64,000 nucleotides of DNA from Hyaloperonospora brassicae (GCA_947650285.1 CANTFL010001154.1:1-64000), one strand, 5' to 3'; shown: positions 24,489-32,747, counted from the stretch's first letter. Notes: a model not told the origin generated them from the letters alone. Translations and numbers: made by a program.

Positions 24489-25503
24489 GATCACTCGAGA
24501 GCACCATCGGAATACACACGCAGAACGTCGTGGGACTTCCGAAGAATCCAACCCAGTTCATGGGGTGGTTCTCGCATTTCAGGCAGTGGGGAGATCGTGG
24601 ACCGGTGGGCACCGTTCTCTTCCAAGAGACTCGAGTCGTGGAAGGGGAAGCGAACAAGATGAATGCGCTGTAATGCGCGGTATGAGGTTTCAGGGATGAG
24701 GACAAGCACGAGCTGACTATGTGGACTGAAATAGAGGTTCGACGGGGGGAGTCGACCTTCTCCTCAATCCGTACTCTACCGTCACCGCGTTTGGGTCGTG
24801 TCGAGAGGATCTCTAACGGAGCACTGGATGGCAGCACGGGTTGAACACCACGGCGGCGAATTTTTCATCGCTAACGTCAATGCACCAAAAGACAAACATG
24901 TGCGCGAGGAGCCGTTAGAGAGGCTCACTCCGATCATTGCCCCACATACCGGTCCGATCCTTCTTGACGGCGATCTTAACTGCATGCTCCACGCAAAGCT
25001 CGGCCGCTCATAAGCGATTCCGGGAAGTCGACACGACTCGCCCGCCATCCATTGACTGCTGACGCGCACAAGTTTGGTTGAAGTACTCGAAGATGCGATC
25101 GAGCGTGCGAAAGAAGGTCGTGGACACTACGAGTTCCACGCCCGAGCGCACACTTACTTCTACCACCTTCACGACGGTACCCGAGCGATCTCCCGCCTCG
25201 ATCGGTGGTACATCCGTGCATCAGACGAGGTCTGGGTTCGACACATCGATCAGTCCGTCCCAGGACCTGCGGCTGATCACATGGAGTGACGATTCGAGTC
25301 GGTTTACTCTTACAGACTGTCCCGGTGCTAAAGGTTCGACGAGTCTACCCGGTTCCCGCGGGTGCAAAGAAGACAGTCGCGCTGGTCATCGAGCGAGCAC
25401 TCGACGTAGCGAGACGCGAAGTAGAATGGGCAAAGGACATCGATCACGCGGACACGGCGACGCCGCAACGTCTCGCGAACTGGTGGGATAACTGGATGGA
25501 TAA
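24489..25503 (+). pseudogene. LINE APE-type endonuclease remnant
   Basis: Order of motifs: GIHTQNVVGLPKNPTQFMGW (N-terminal 'N-GL' strand of APE endonucleases), VGTVLFQETRV (the QE catalytic motif), GGVDLLLNPYSTVTAFG, PILLDGDLNC (a GDxN-like active-site motif), and FYHLHDGTRAISRLDRWYI (C-terminal S-R-LDR signature of LINE endonucleases). At least two frameshifts and an internal stop separate them. The family nicks target DNA to prime reverse transcription. The copy ends at WWDNWMDN, just before the RT domain, where the gypsy LTR starts. Confidence 0.75.
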
Positions 25504-25893
25504 TGTAACGGGGCAGCCCGTTTCATGGAAATTGTCATTTGAGAGATAATTACAATAAAGAATATTAAGTTGAATATTCTTTTAACAATATCACCGATAG
25601 TGGTGATATTGGTGAATCGACCAAAGAGTCTGCTCATTGGTTGATATCTTGACGATATCAACCCACCAATCGCCGCAGGACGCGCGCAATGAGTGGTGAC
25701 GAGACGTCACCATGCACTCAGTTAGATTAACATAATTAAGTCAGGTTAAACAGAGAGACAGTAACAAAAGACTTAATTATATTAATACAACAGTTTTACT
25801 TTTCCCTTTTCTACGCTTCCTTGTTTGCCTCGTGTAAGCTTGTCGGGTACGATACCCTTGCGTTAAGTTCACGCAAGGGTGTGCCCCGTTACA
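25504..25893 (+). repeat. 5' LTR of gypsy element 1
   Basis: 390 bp, beginning TGTAACGGGG and ending CCCCGTTACA, so the usual TG...CA ends sit in a 10-bp terminal inverted repeat. Related to, but clearly diverged from, the 492-bp LTR of element 2. It contains perfect internal palindromes, for example 25586-25611 (10-bp arms, 6-nt loop). Confidence 0.92.
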
Positions 25894-25915
25894 CCTGGTA
25901 GCACTTTGTAGTCCT
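25894..25915 (+). promoter_or_regulatory. Putative primer-binding site of element 1
   Basis: Directly after the LTR comes CCTGGTAGCACTTTGTAGTC, containing TGG as expected for complementarity to a tRNA 3' CCA end. The same site follows the LTR in element 2 (CCTGGTATCACCTTGTAGTC, minus strand) and in element 3 (CCTGGAAGCACTTTGTAGTC at 49865). The priming tRNA was not identified. Confidence 0.6.
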
Positions 25916-25937
25916 TCCAAGGACCACAACATCCAAC

Positions 25938-27737
25938 ATGAACATGTTGGATGATGAAGAGACCTTTCACGCCACGCGTGAAGGGTTTTCCCATTTGAGT
26001 GACATCGAATGGAGTGCGGTAGAACGAATGAATTCTACCGTAGGCGAGTTCGCCATTAGCGCCATGCTGGAGTCTCTAGACAGAGACCAACAACATGCCG
26101 CTATAGCCAGGTTCATCCAAAATGAACTTGTCGCTGAAAGGGAGAAAGTAACCTTGCTTCACCAGCAAGGCTCTCAACAGGCCGAGCAGTTGATAGAACT
26201 TGGTGCTCAACAGACAGAGCTGTTAATACAGCAGCAATTCCATGCTGCTGTGGGCGGGACGGCACATGCGCGTCGCCCCGAGGCCATGAAGGTTGACATC
26301 TCCAAGTACAGAGGAGTCGAAGAAGAATCCCTGTTACTATGGTTTGTCGAACTCGATAGATCCTTAAGGGCTCGTCGCGTCGAAGAAGAGCAAATGAAAC
26401 TCACATTTGCTCAGAAGCACTTGGCAGGGCGTGCCAAAACATGGTCCCTGGGGCTCGAGAGTAACGACCCACATGTGTTTGGGTCGCTAGATGACTTCAA
26501 GTCCCGGCTCAGACAAACGTTTGAGACGCCACGGGCTGATTTCAGGGCTCGTTCTGAGCTCCTGAAACTCAAGCAGGGTAAGCGTGATGTGCACGCTTAC
26601 GCTCAACATATACGACTCCTCGCGAGTAGTATAACTGCTAACCCAGTTCATGAACACACGTTGATTACGGTGTTCATGCAAGGGCTCGCAGAAGGGCCCG
26701 TCAGGAGCCACCTGTTCCGCCTTGAGCTGAATACGCTGGAAGATGCGATATCAGCCGCGGAACAGGAAGACTTTAGCATGAGACAGGCTCATGCTATCTC
26801 AATCTCTTATCGTCCACCGAGACGACAAGAGATTGGAGGTCCAGAACCAATGGACCTCTGCTATGTTGAGAGCGAGAGACCTCGCTCTTCAAACAACAAG
26901 CGATTGCAGAAGTGCAATCGCTGTCAGAAGTTAGGGCACTACGCATATGAGTGTAGTGCTCCACGCCCAGTACCAAACAGTACTGAGAGAAATGGACGAC
27001 CATTCGCCAAGAAGGGCAATGGGCGTGGGTCCAGCGCTGTTGCGAAGCCGCAACAGCGAAACGGACCATCAAAAAAATGGACGGGGTCAGTAGGGGCGGA
27101 GCGCCCTACTGATTCAGCAACCTCAAGAGAATTTGCAAATCTCTTGACGAAAGTTGCTCCAGATACACAATCATTGTGTGTATCTGCACATGGTGATGAC
27201 GTTTCGCTCATCACCTTGAAGTTGGAATCGACAAATGATTTGTCGCTTCGTGCCCTAGTAGACTGTGGGGCGTCGAAGAACTTTGTTCGTCGCCAGTCAC
27301 TAGAGGGTCGTAGGCTCAAGTTCGTTGAGCGCGACATTCCCCTCACGAGGATGACGGTGTGCCTTGCAACAGGCGCATCGATTACCGTTGAGAAACGAGT
27401 AGTAGGAATCCACTACACGTTAGAGGGCGAACAGTACGATGATGACTTCATCGTACTGGATCTGGATGACAAATTTGATGTCATCCTGGGATTACCTTGG
27501 CTCAGAAGGTACGAGCCAAGAGTGAGCTGGCAGCATCGATCCGTGAAGATGCCTGCCGCTTGTTCATCAGATGGCCATCTGATGAACATCTTGGAGTGTC
27601 CACAAGCGTGTGGATGTTCTGCGAGTGAGTGCGATGGCCTCACTTGCGGTACGGTCGTTATCACGACTGCACAAGATCACAGTGTAGTTGATCACTACAC
27701 TGTGGAGCAAGCTCCCGGCGGCTGTACAGAAGTATAG
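25938..27737 (+). CDS. Gypsy element 1 Gag-protease polyprotein
   Basis: An open frame of 599 codons starting MNMLDDEETF. Residues about 90-280 are a retrotransposon gag capsid region (EESLLLWFVELDRSLRA; HVFGSLDDFKSRLRQTFE; GKRDVHAYAQHIRLLAS; DAISAAEQEDF). A CCHC zinc knuckle, CNRCQKLGHYAYEC, lies at 326-339. Residues about 420-560 are a retropepsin-like aspartic protease with LRALVDCGASKNF (D442, in a DCGA variant of DSGA) and FDVILGLPWLRRY. The frame ends at a TAG (27735-27737), and pol continues in the same frame. The start codon sits in a perfect 11-bp-arm palindrome (25930-25953). It packages element RNA and processes the polyprotein. Confidence 0.92.
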   Translation: MNMLDDEETFHATREGFSHLSDIEWSAVERMNSTVGEFAISAMLESLDRDQQHAAIARFIQNELVAEREKVTLLHQQGSQQAEQLIELGAQQTELLIQQQFHAAVGGTAHARRPEAMKVDISKYRGVEEESLLLWFVELDRSLRARRVEEEQMKLTFAQKHLAGRAKTWSLGLESNDPHVFGSLDDFKSRLRQTFETPRADFRARSELLKLKQGKRDVHAYAQHIRLLASSITANPVHEHTLITVFMQGLAEGPVRSHLFRLELNTLEDAISAAEQEDFSMRQAHAISISYRPPRRQEIGGPEPMDLCYVESERPRSSNNKRLQKCNRCQKLGHYAYECSAPRPVPNSTERNGRPFAKKGNGRGSSAVAKPQQRNGPSKKWTGSVGAERPTDSATSREFANLLTKVAPDTQSLCVSAHGDDVSLITLKLESTNDLSLRALVDCGASKNFVRRQSLEGRRLKFVERDIPLTRMTVCLATGASITVEKRVVGIHYTLEGEQYDDDFIVLDLDDKFDVILGLPWLRRYEPRVSWQHRSVKMPAACSSDGHLMNILECPQACGCSASECDGLTCGTVVITTAQDHSVVDHYTVEQAPGGCTEV

Positions 27738-30359
27738 GCTGCGCCGAAGGTCCACCACTCGAATAAGTCGAGTGGACCGGGACATGGATGCACGCCTAGC
27801 GGGCGAAATCCTATCAAGAGTAAACCGATTGCCCACAAGCGGCAACATGGAAATTCTAGTTCGACTGGAGGGTCGACCGTAGAGGATCGGTACCTGACTG
27901 TGGTTGCACAGCAACAGTCAGAAGACGTCGAGGGAATAAGTCCCCACGTACTTGAGGAAGGACTTCCTCAAGAGTCACTTGCTGAAGGATTAGGCCTTCA
28001 GCAACCTGTGGAACGAAGTTCCCAGGAAGTAACCGAGACGTTGAACGTCTTAGTTAATGACGGATCAAGCGTAGGCGCTTATACGCTTGATCTGATTGTG
28101 CTTCCGAAGTTAACTTCGGAGATAACTCAGTTGCCAACGCTAGAACCGAAACGGTTCTTGCGTGATCTGCGTAGTGGCAAAGTCAAGCAGATCTGCATAC
28201 TCGTCACAGAGGATGAGTATGTGGCCGATATTCGATCGGCCACAGTATTTGCTGAGAACGAACGGGTTCTCAGCAGTTCATCGATGGACGAAACTGTCAT
28301 CGATGAGAAGACTCGGATTGAGCGATACACGTCTCAATCCTGGGAGTCACTTCAGGCAAATCCTTTGTATCATGATTTGATCGAATTCAAGGATGTGTTC
28401 CCTGAATTCGTACCTTGCAAGTTGCCTAAGGACAAAGGCACTCGCCACGAGATCGAGCTCAAACCGGGCTCGAAGTACTGTGTCATGAAGCAGTGGCCAC
28501 TGCCTTGTGAACAAGTACTAGAGATCGACAAGTTCTTTGCCGATTGCTTAGCAGCGGGCCATGTGAGGGAATCAATATCCCCTCACAGCTCTCCGACCTT
28601 CTGTGTGCGAAAGGCCACAGGAGGATGGCGGATAGTGCACGCATTCAACAAATTGAATGCTGCAACGGTACCGGCTCAGACGCCGATACCGAGGAAGGAC
28701 GTGATCGTTGATGGTATGTCAAAGAGTACCATCTTTTCGTCCATGGATCTGATGGATAGGCTCTATCAGATCCTCATGCGTGAACGGGACATCCCGTACA
28801 CAGCAGTGAGCACCCCCAGCGGTATGTTGTGGGAGTGGCTAGTGATGCCACAAGGGCTGAGTAATGCCCCTGCAACATTTAACAGATGTGTTACAAATCT
28901 GTTGAGACCGGTGCGAGACTTTGCACCGAGTTACTTCGATGATGTGTTCGTCCATAGCCGGGCTATGGACGGAATGACGGACGTTGAAGTTCACAGAACT
29001 CACGTTCGTCAAGTCCTTCAACTTATGCGCAAGCATACGTTGTATGCCAACCTCAAGAAGTGTATATTCGCGGCTAGCGAAATACCACTTCTTGGGTGCA
29101 TCGTGGGTAAACACGGCGTACGCCCTGATCCCGAAAAGATTAAGGCAATCACCGACTGGCCAGTTTACAAGCCCACTGTTGCGACACTGACAGCCAGTGT
29201 TCCGTCGTCAAGCTTACTTGACGACGTACGAAAAGCATACGCAGAAGATAAGGATCATATGGTGCATCCATCCAGTAAATCATTGAAGGATTTACCGGCT
29301 TTGTACCGATCCTCATCGGATCGGTACACAACGCGTAACGGACTGTTATATTATACAGCCGCTGACGGCGACACGCCTCGTGTCGTCGTCCCCACTCATA
29401 ATGATTTGCGATTACGCATCATGTATGAGTGTCACGATGCCCCAACAGGTGGCCATCGTGGGAGAGAAAAGACTTACCTCACGGTAAGTCGTGACTTTTA
29501 CTGGCCCCGCCAGTATCAGTTTGTACGCAAGTACATACGTGCTTGCGAGGTTTGTCAACGGGTGAAGCCTAGTCCTTCATCCCGCGCATCATTACAGCCT
29601 CTACCGGTCCCGGCAGAGTGCTGGCAGTCCGTTTCAATGGACTTCGTCTTCGGGTTTCCCGAAGACGACCACAAGAATAATGGCATTCTTGTGTTCGTTG
29701 ATCGGTTCAGCAAGATGGTGCATCTTGCTGAAGTGGCCGAGTTAATCACGGCACCCGGCTGTTCTCTTGTCTTTCTTGACACGATCTTCCAACTCCACGG
29801 GTTGCCCCGTGAACTCGTATCCGACCGTGACCCTCGGTTCACGGCGGAATTTCGGCAAACCGTGTTCCGTTCTCTTGGAAGACGATTGAAGATGTCTACT
29901 TCTGACCATCCGGAAACAGATGGTCAGACGGAACGTGCGAAGCGTGTCCTCGAAGAGATCCTTCGAGGATATGTCCACTCGTTCCCGAGTTGGAACGAAT
30001 TCCTACCCATGGTGGAATTCGCCATCAATAATTCGGTGCATGCTTCAACCCAGCACACACCGTTTTACGTAAATGGTCTACTCCATCCACGTGTGCCCGC
30101 CCTTTTAGAGTATGACTCTTGCATAAGGGGGGGAGGGACTCGCTCGAGCAAAAACCGTTTGGGCTCTTGCTCATCACGTGTCGACGCTAACGTCGTCACG
30201 TATGATGCCGATGTCGATCAAGTCGACATTGATGAAGCACACCACCTCAATAATAGCGACAACGCTATTTTTGAATCGGATGATGATGACGATGCTGGTA
30301 TATTCAGCATCGTCAACGATTATTACAGCGAGGAAAACGACAGACTAGCCTCTTGGTAA
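27738..30359 (+). CDS. Gypsy element 1 Pol (RT-integrase, RNase H deleted)
   Basis: In frame with gag after one TAG, 873 codons stay open. RT motifs: FCVRKATGGWRIVHAFNKLN, SSMDLMDRLYQILM, MPQGLSNAPATFNRCV and active site YFDDVFVHS (28932-28958). After KAITDWPV the sequence jumps to TVATLTASVPSS: about 630 nt that in element 2 encode the RT thumb and RNase H are missing, without loss of frame. Integrase follows: HHCC-like CHDAP...CEVCQ, DDE residues in VSMDFVFGF, ELVSDRDPRF and DHPETDGQTERAKRVLEEIL. The protein ends in an acidic segment (DDDDDAGIFSIVNDYYSEE), and its last few codons and stop come from the adjoining reversed LTR. Without RNase H it cannot be autonomous. Confidence 0.9.
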   Translation, partial: AAPKVHHSNKSSGPGHGCTPSGRNPIKSKPIAHKRQHGNSSSTGGSTVEDRYLTVVAQQQSEDVEGISPHVLEEGLPQESLAEGLGLQQPVERSSQEVTETLNVLVNDGSSVGAYTLDLIVLPKLTSEITQLPTLEPKRFLRDLRSGKVKQICILVTEDEYVADIRSATVFAENERVLSSSSMDETVIDEKTRIERYTSQSWESLQANPLYHDLIEFKDVFPEFVPCKLPKDKGTRHEIELKPGSKYCVMKQWPLPCEQVLEIDKFFADCLAAGHVRESISPHSSPTFCVRKATGGWRIVHAFNKLNAATVPAQTPIPRKDVIVDGMSKSTIFSSMDLMDRLYQILMRERDIPYTAVSTPSGMLWEWLVMPQGLSNAPATFNRCVTNLLRPVRDFAPSYFDDVFVHSRAMDGMTDVEVHRTHVRQVLQLMRKHTLYANLKKCIFAASEIPLLGCIVGKHGVRPDPEKIKAITDWPVYKPTVATLTASVPSSSLLDDVRKAYAEDKDHMVHPSSKSLKDLPALYRSSSDRYTTRNGLLYYTAADGDTPRVVVPTHNDLRLRIMYECHDAPTGGHRGREKTYLTVSRDFYWPRQYQFVRKYIRACEVCQRVKPSPSSRASLQPLPVPAECWQSVSMDFVFGFPEDDHKNNGILVFVDRFSKMVHLAEVAELITAPGCSLVFLDTIFQLHGLPRELVSDRDPRFTAEFRQTVFRSLGRRLKMSTSDHPETDGQTERAKRVLEEILRGYVHSFPSWNEFLPMVEFAINNSVHASTQHTPFYVNGLLHPRVPALLEYDSCIRGGGTRSSKNRLGSCSSRVDANVVTYDADVDQVDIDEAHHLNNSDNAIFESDDDDDAGIFSIVNDYYSEENDRLASW

Positions 30360-30654
30360 AAGTAAAACGGTATTAATATAATTAAGTCCTATGACCCCTT
30401 GAACCTTCTGTTGTCCTGACTTGATTTTACCAATATAACTAAATGTATGATGACTTCTTCTCACCACCCACTGCACGTGTCTAGTAGCTATTGGTGGGTT
30501 GATATCATCACCATATCAACCAATGAGCAGGCCCTTCGGTCATCTCAACAATATCACCATGCCTGTGAGATCGTTAAAGGAATATTCGACGTAATATTGT
30601 TTATTGTCAAAATTGTTTTAATGACAATTTCATGTAACGGGCTACCCCGTTACA
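30341..30654 (-). repeat. 3' LTR of element 2, truncated at its U5 end
   Basis: Starts (minus strand) TGTAACGGGGTAGCCCGTTA at 30654 and matches the 5' LTR down to CAGACTAGCC at 30341, which corresponds to 37988 in the 5' LTR. The last ~130 bp are missing; the sequence passes straight into element 1 pol. It has one copy of a 48-bp unit that is doubled in the 5' LTR. Confidence 0.9.
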
Positions 30655-30672
30655 TCACCCCTCCCTATCTGA
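30655..30672 (-). promoter_or_regulatory. Polypurine tract of element 2
   Basis: On the minus strand, CAGATAGGGAGGGGTGA lies immediately before the TGTAACGGGG of the 3' LTR. This is where second-strand synthesis is primed in LTR elements, and it confirms that the 30654 LTR belongs to the minus-strand element. Confidence 0.8.
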
Positions 30673-30785
30673 AAGTCACCGTGTGACTATCGAAAACTTG
30701 GTGGCCACCCGTTGGACACCAGTGGGACAGGGAGCACTTGTTTGGTCGGACCCATTCACTCCTGACCTTGCCTCGTACAGCTAAC

Positions 30786-31720
30786 ATGTCCATGCGAGGT
30801 GATTCGAAGACCACACAGTCTGTCGCTGTGCCAGCCTCTGCGTCAGAAGCTTCTTCGTCTGCTGCTTGCTCTCCGTCTGCTGCTTGCTCTCCGTCTGCTG
30901 CTTGCTCTCCGTCTGCAGCAGAAGGTGCTGAAGACGCACGCGGTATCGCACCACGTGCACAGGATGACCTTGTTAATGAGGTCATCAATTCTGGCGAGTC
31001 AGACGTGCCTGACTCGCGCAACGTTCCATAGGCATCCCGATCACCGGCGGTGCCTCACCTTTCGTCAAGAGCACTTTCGAACGAACGGACTCGTGAGTTG
31101 CAACACAGTCTGTTCGGCAGTGATGATGTAGGTGATCAGAGTGGTGAGGAGTATTACTCCCTACCACCACCGACTCGTGCTTCTTCGCACAAGCGTGATG
31201 ACGATGGCGCGAGCCGTCGTCATTCTGGGATCCGTGGTACCGAAACAGGTACCACATTGAAGCGTGGTGAGCTCGAGCCGTGGCGCTTGCCCGACCAGCT
31301 CATCGATAGCCTGTCTCACGAGACAAGCCAACGCCATCGAATACCCTTATTCGATGCGACTGAGCTTCACGGCTTCAGTCCCAGAGCGAGAAACTTTCGC
31401 GCTGAGGAAGAATTTTATCTCGATGCCTTCTTTAGGCATCGATGGTACAACGGCAACCAAAAGAGCGTGACAAGGCCTCGCTTTTGGCTGCGTGGAACGC
31501 GTTCGTCCAAAACTCAAAGCATTTTGGACGAGAAGGTTGGCTTAAGAAGCTCGAGGCAGTACTCCTCAGGTTAGAAAAGCAAACTCCAACCGGTGAAAGG
31601 TACCGGTTGCATTGTTTGTCAAGTGAGGCCGGCATTCCATGCCTCACTTGGGGTGGACCTTGTGCGAGTTGTGCTGACAACTCGCAACGTGCACATAGGG
31701 ACGTGTATTCCCTAAATTAG
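30786..31720 (+). pseudogene. Antisense accessory ORF between pol and 3' LTR of element 2
   Basis: On the strand opposite to gag-pol an ORF begins at about 30786 (MSMRGDSKTTQS). It contains three tandem 18-bp units (30858-30911, encoding SAACSP repeats), meets a TAG at 31029-31031, continues in the same frame to about 31440 (SLFGSDDVGDQSGEEYYSL; ELEPWRLPDQLIDSL; FRAEEEFYLDAFFRHR), then must shift frame to continue as DKASLLAAWNAFVQNSKHFG, KKLEAVLLRLEKQTPTGE, and a Cys-containing end (PCLTWGGPCASCADNSQRAH) stopping at 31720. Degenerate counterparts occur antisense in element 3 (56450-55737), so the ORF belongs to the element family. No known domain is recognised. Confidence 0.55.
30858..30911 (+). 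repeat. 18-bp tandem repeat, three units
   Basis: Three identical 18-bp units (TCTGCTGCTTGCTCTCCG) at 30858-30875, 30876-30893 and 30894-30911 inside the antisense ORF, adding six residues each. Confidence 0.95.
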
Positions 31721-32018
31721 CCCTGGGGAAGGGCTCACATCTCGGCTGAGGTGCGTGACGCGATTGCAAGCTTGCAATCCGTCTATAAGCGCCTAGAGCT
31801 CGTGTTTCCCGATGGGCCCTCGGACCAATCGGATGAATCTCGTCATACTGGTGTACGAGCCCTTCAACGTCCATCAACAGCTGAGAGCGGGGCTCCCAGC
31901 TGTTCCAAGAGGGTGGATACCCACGCCACTGGACTAGGTAGCTCGTCCTTGATCCTGAATCGTCACGGTGGTTCAAGATACGCTCCACAAGAAAGCGTTG
32001 TCCACCGTGGGAATCCAC
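31644..32018 (-). CDS. Chromodomain at the Pol C-terminus of element 2
   Basis: The minus-strand frame gives GGQRFLVERILNHRDDSG, SYLVQWRGYPPSWNSWEP and LVHQYDE, a clear chromodomain (aromatic cage positions F/W/W and the WRGYP...NSWEP core). Chromoviruses carry such a domain at the integrase C-terminus to direct integration to marked chromatin. It follows the integrase tail in order; whether it is still in frame with pol here is doubtful, because stops intervene. A related but damaged copy is at 55,240-55,430 in element 3. Confidence 0.85.
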   Translation of the reverse strand: MDSHGGQRFLVERILNHRDDSGSRTSYLVQWRGYPPSWNSWEPRSQLLMDVEGLVHQYDEIHPIGPRAHRETRALGAYRRIASLQSRHAPQPRCEPFPRANLGNTRPYVHVASCQHNSHKVHPK

Positions 32019-32049
32019 CAGTGGTTCCGGTGGCGGTGGAAAGATAAGG

Positions 32050-32446
32050 TCCGGCTCAGCCGCCGGGCCTGCAAGAGACTTATGGTAACCACGAGCGTTA
32101 CCTGACTGAGATGAGGGAGGACGTCGATCACGAATACGATCGTCGGCACGCCTTACAGTCGGACGTGTGACGTCGTCGTGCCGATCAGGAGAAGAATCGA
32201 TCGCAATTCGCGTTCACTCAGCTTGATAGTGAACGAAAGAGGCGTCGTTTGCGCGACGAGCTAGTGACGGCTCGTCGCGAGGCCGCGTCGATGAAGGACC
32301 AACTCCATTTGACGAAGGACCAACTTCATTGTTTGGTCCGTGATCACAAGAATATGCTGGGGGTTCTTGAGCGCGCCGGTTATCTCCAATCTCGCAAGAG
32401 GCCTCGTACTTATGGTACAGGCAGAGACGCCCCACGTAAAACGTAG
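32050..32446 (+). other. Antisense coiled-coil-like ORF overlapping the integrase tail
   Basis: The plus frame reads HERYLTEMREDVDHEYDRR, a TGA, then QFAFTQLDSERKRRRLRDEL, TARREAASMKDQLHLTKDQL, RDHKNMLGVLERAGYLQSRK, ending RDAPRKT at 32446. Element 3 keeps a matching antisense frame near 54,890-54,990 (RDHKNLLELLERPGHLHSRK). Both strands of this stretch therefore look protein-like in two diverged copies: antisense coiled coil and sense integrase tail. It may be a further exon of the 30786-31720 antisense gene. Confidence 0.45.
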
Positions 32447-32669
32447 GCTGCGTGCGCATCATACGTGGCAATTCGATCGTGTATGCATTGCCCTTGCAGT
32501 GCAACACACGAAATGGTCCAATGTATTTCGGCAGTAGTGTACTACTGCCGACACTAGTGACTACATGTCCAGGTAAGTTTACCGTAGACAGTAGTACTAG
32601 GTCATTAACTTTAAATGAAAGAACATTTGATCTTCCATTCTTGTCTGCGTTCCGTTTCTGGCGGTCCAC
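32214..32669 (-). CDS. Integrase C-terminal tail of element 2
   Basis: VLSFKVNDLVLLSTVNLPGH, LLPKYIGPFRVLHCKGNAYT and THPTFYVGRL-type motifs (here RTQPTFYVGRL) are the conserved GPF/Y module of gypsy integrases, followed by a polar spacer that leads to the chromodomain. A 21-bp near-tandem repeat near 32293-32335 gives the repeated VGPSS motif. Confidence 0.8.
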   Translation of the reverse strand: MDRQKRNADKNGRSNVLSFKVNDLVLLSTVNLPGHVVTSVGSSTLLPKYIGPFRVLHCKGNAYTIELPRMMRTQPTFYVGRLCLYHKYEASCEIGDNRRAQEPPAYSCDHGPNNEVGPSSNGVGPSSTRPRDEPSLARRANDASFVHYQAE

Positions 32670-32747
32670 CGCATTTGAGATGGAGTCCTGAACGAAACGG
32701 ACTACCTCCTCTCGAGTCAGTAGGAAGTTCTCTGCTGACTCGTTGTT

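Larger units (their letters stand above)
21500..25503 (+). mobile_element. LINE-type non-LTR retrotransposon remnant, 3' truncated at a gypsy LTR
   Basis: All recognisable fragments are on the plus strand in LINE order: a basic, charged ORF1-like region (about 22,640-23,530), then an APE-type endonuclease (about 24,490-25,290) and the start of the linker that precedes reverse transcriptase (to 25,503). RT itself is absent: the sequence stops at the first base of the 25,504 LTR. Frames are broken repeatedly, so the copy is dead. The 5' limit is uncertain; the Ala/Lys-rich frame from about 21,500 may or may not belong to it. Confidence 0.6.
25504..30340 (+). mobile_element. Ty3/gypsy chromovirus-type element 1 (plus strand, 3' truncated)
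   Basis: Layout: 5' LTR (25504-25893), primer-binding region, gag-protease ORF, one TAG, then pol with RT and integrase. Compared with element 2 it lacks the RT thumb/RNase H segment and everything after the acidic region of the integrase tail. It has no 3' LTR of its own: at 30341 it runs into the truncated, oppositely oriented 3' LTR of element 2. Despite these losses gag and the RT core are open and keep their key residues. Confidence 0.9.

Noticed and set aside
27900..30359. Pol starting at an independent methionine near 27900
   Set aside because: The frame is open back to the gag TAG, and the residues before 27900 match element 2 pol, so the apparent start has no meaning.
25504..30654. 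Interpretation that element 1 has terminal inverted repeats instead of LTRs
   Set aside because: The right-hand copy is the 3' LTR of the opposite-strand element 2, shown by the polypurine tract beside it and by the matching 5' LTR at 38348.
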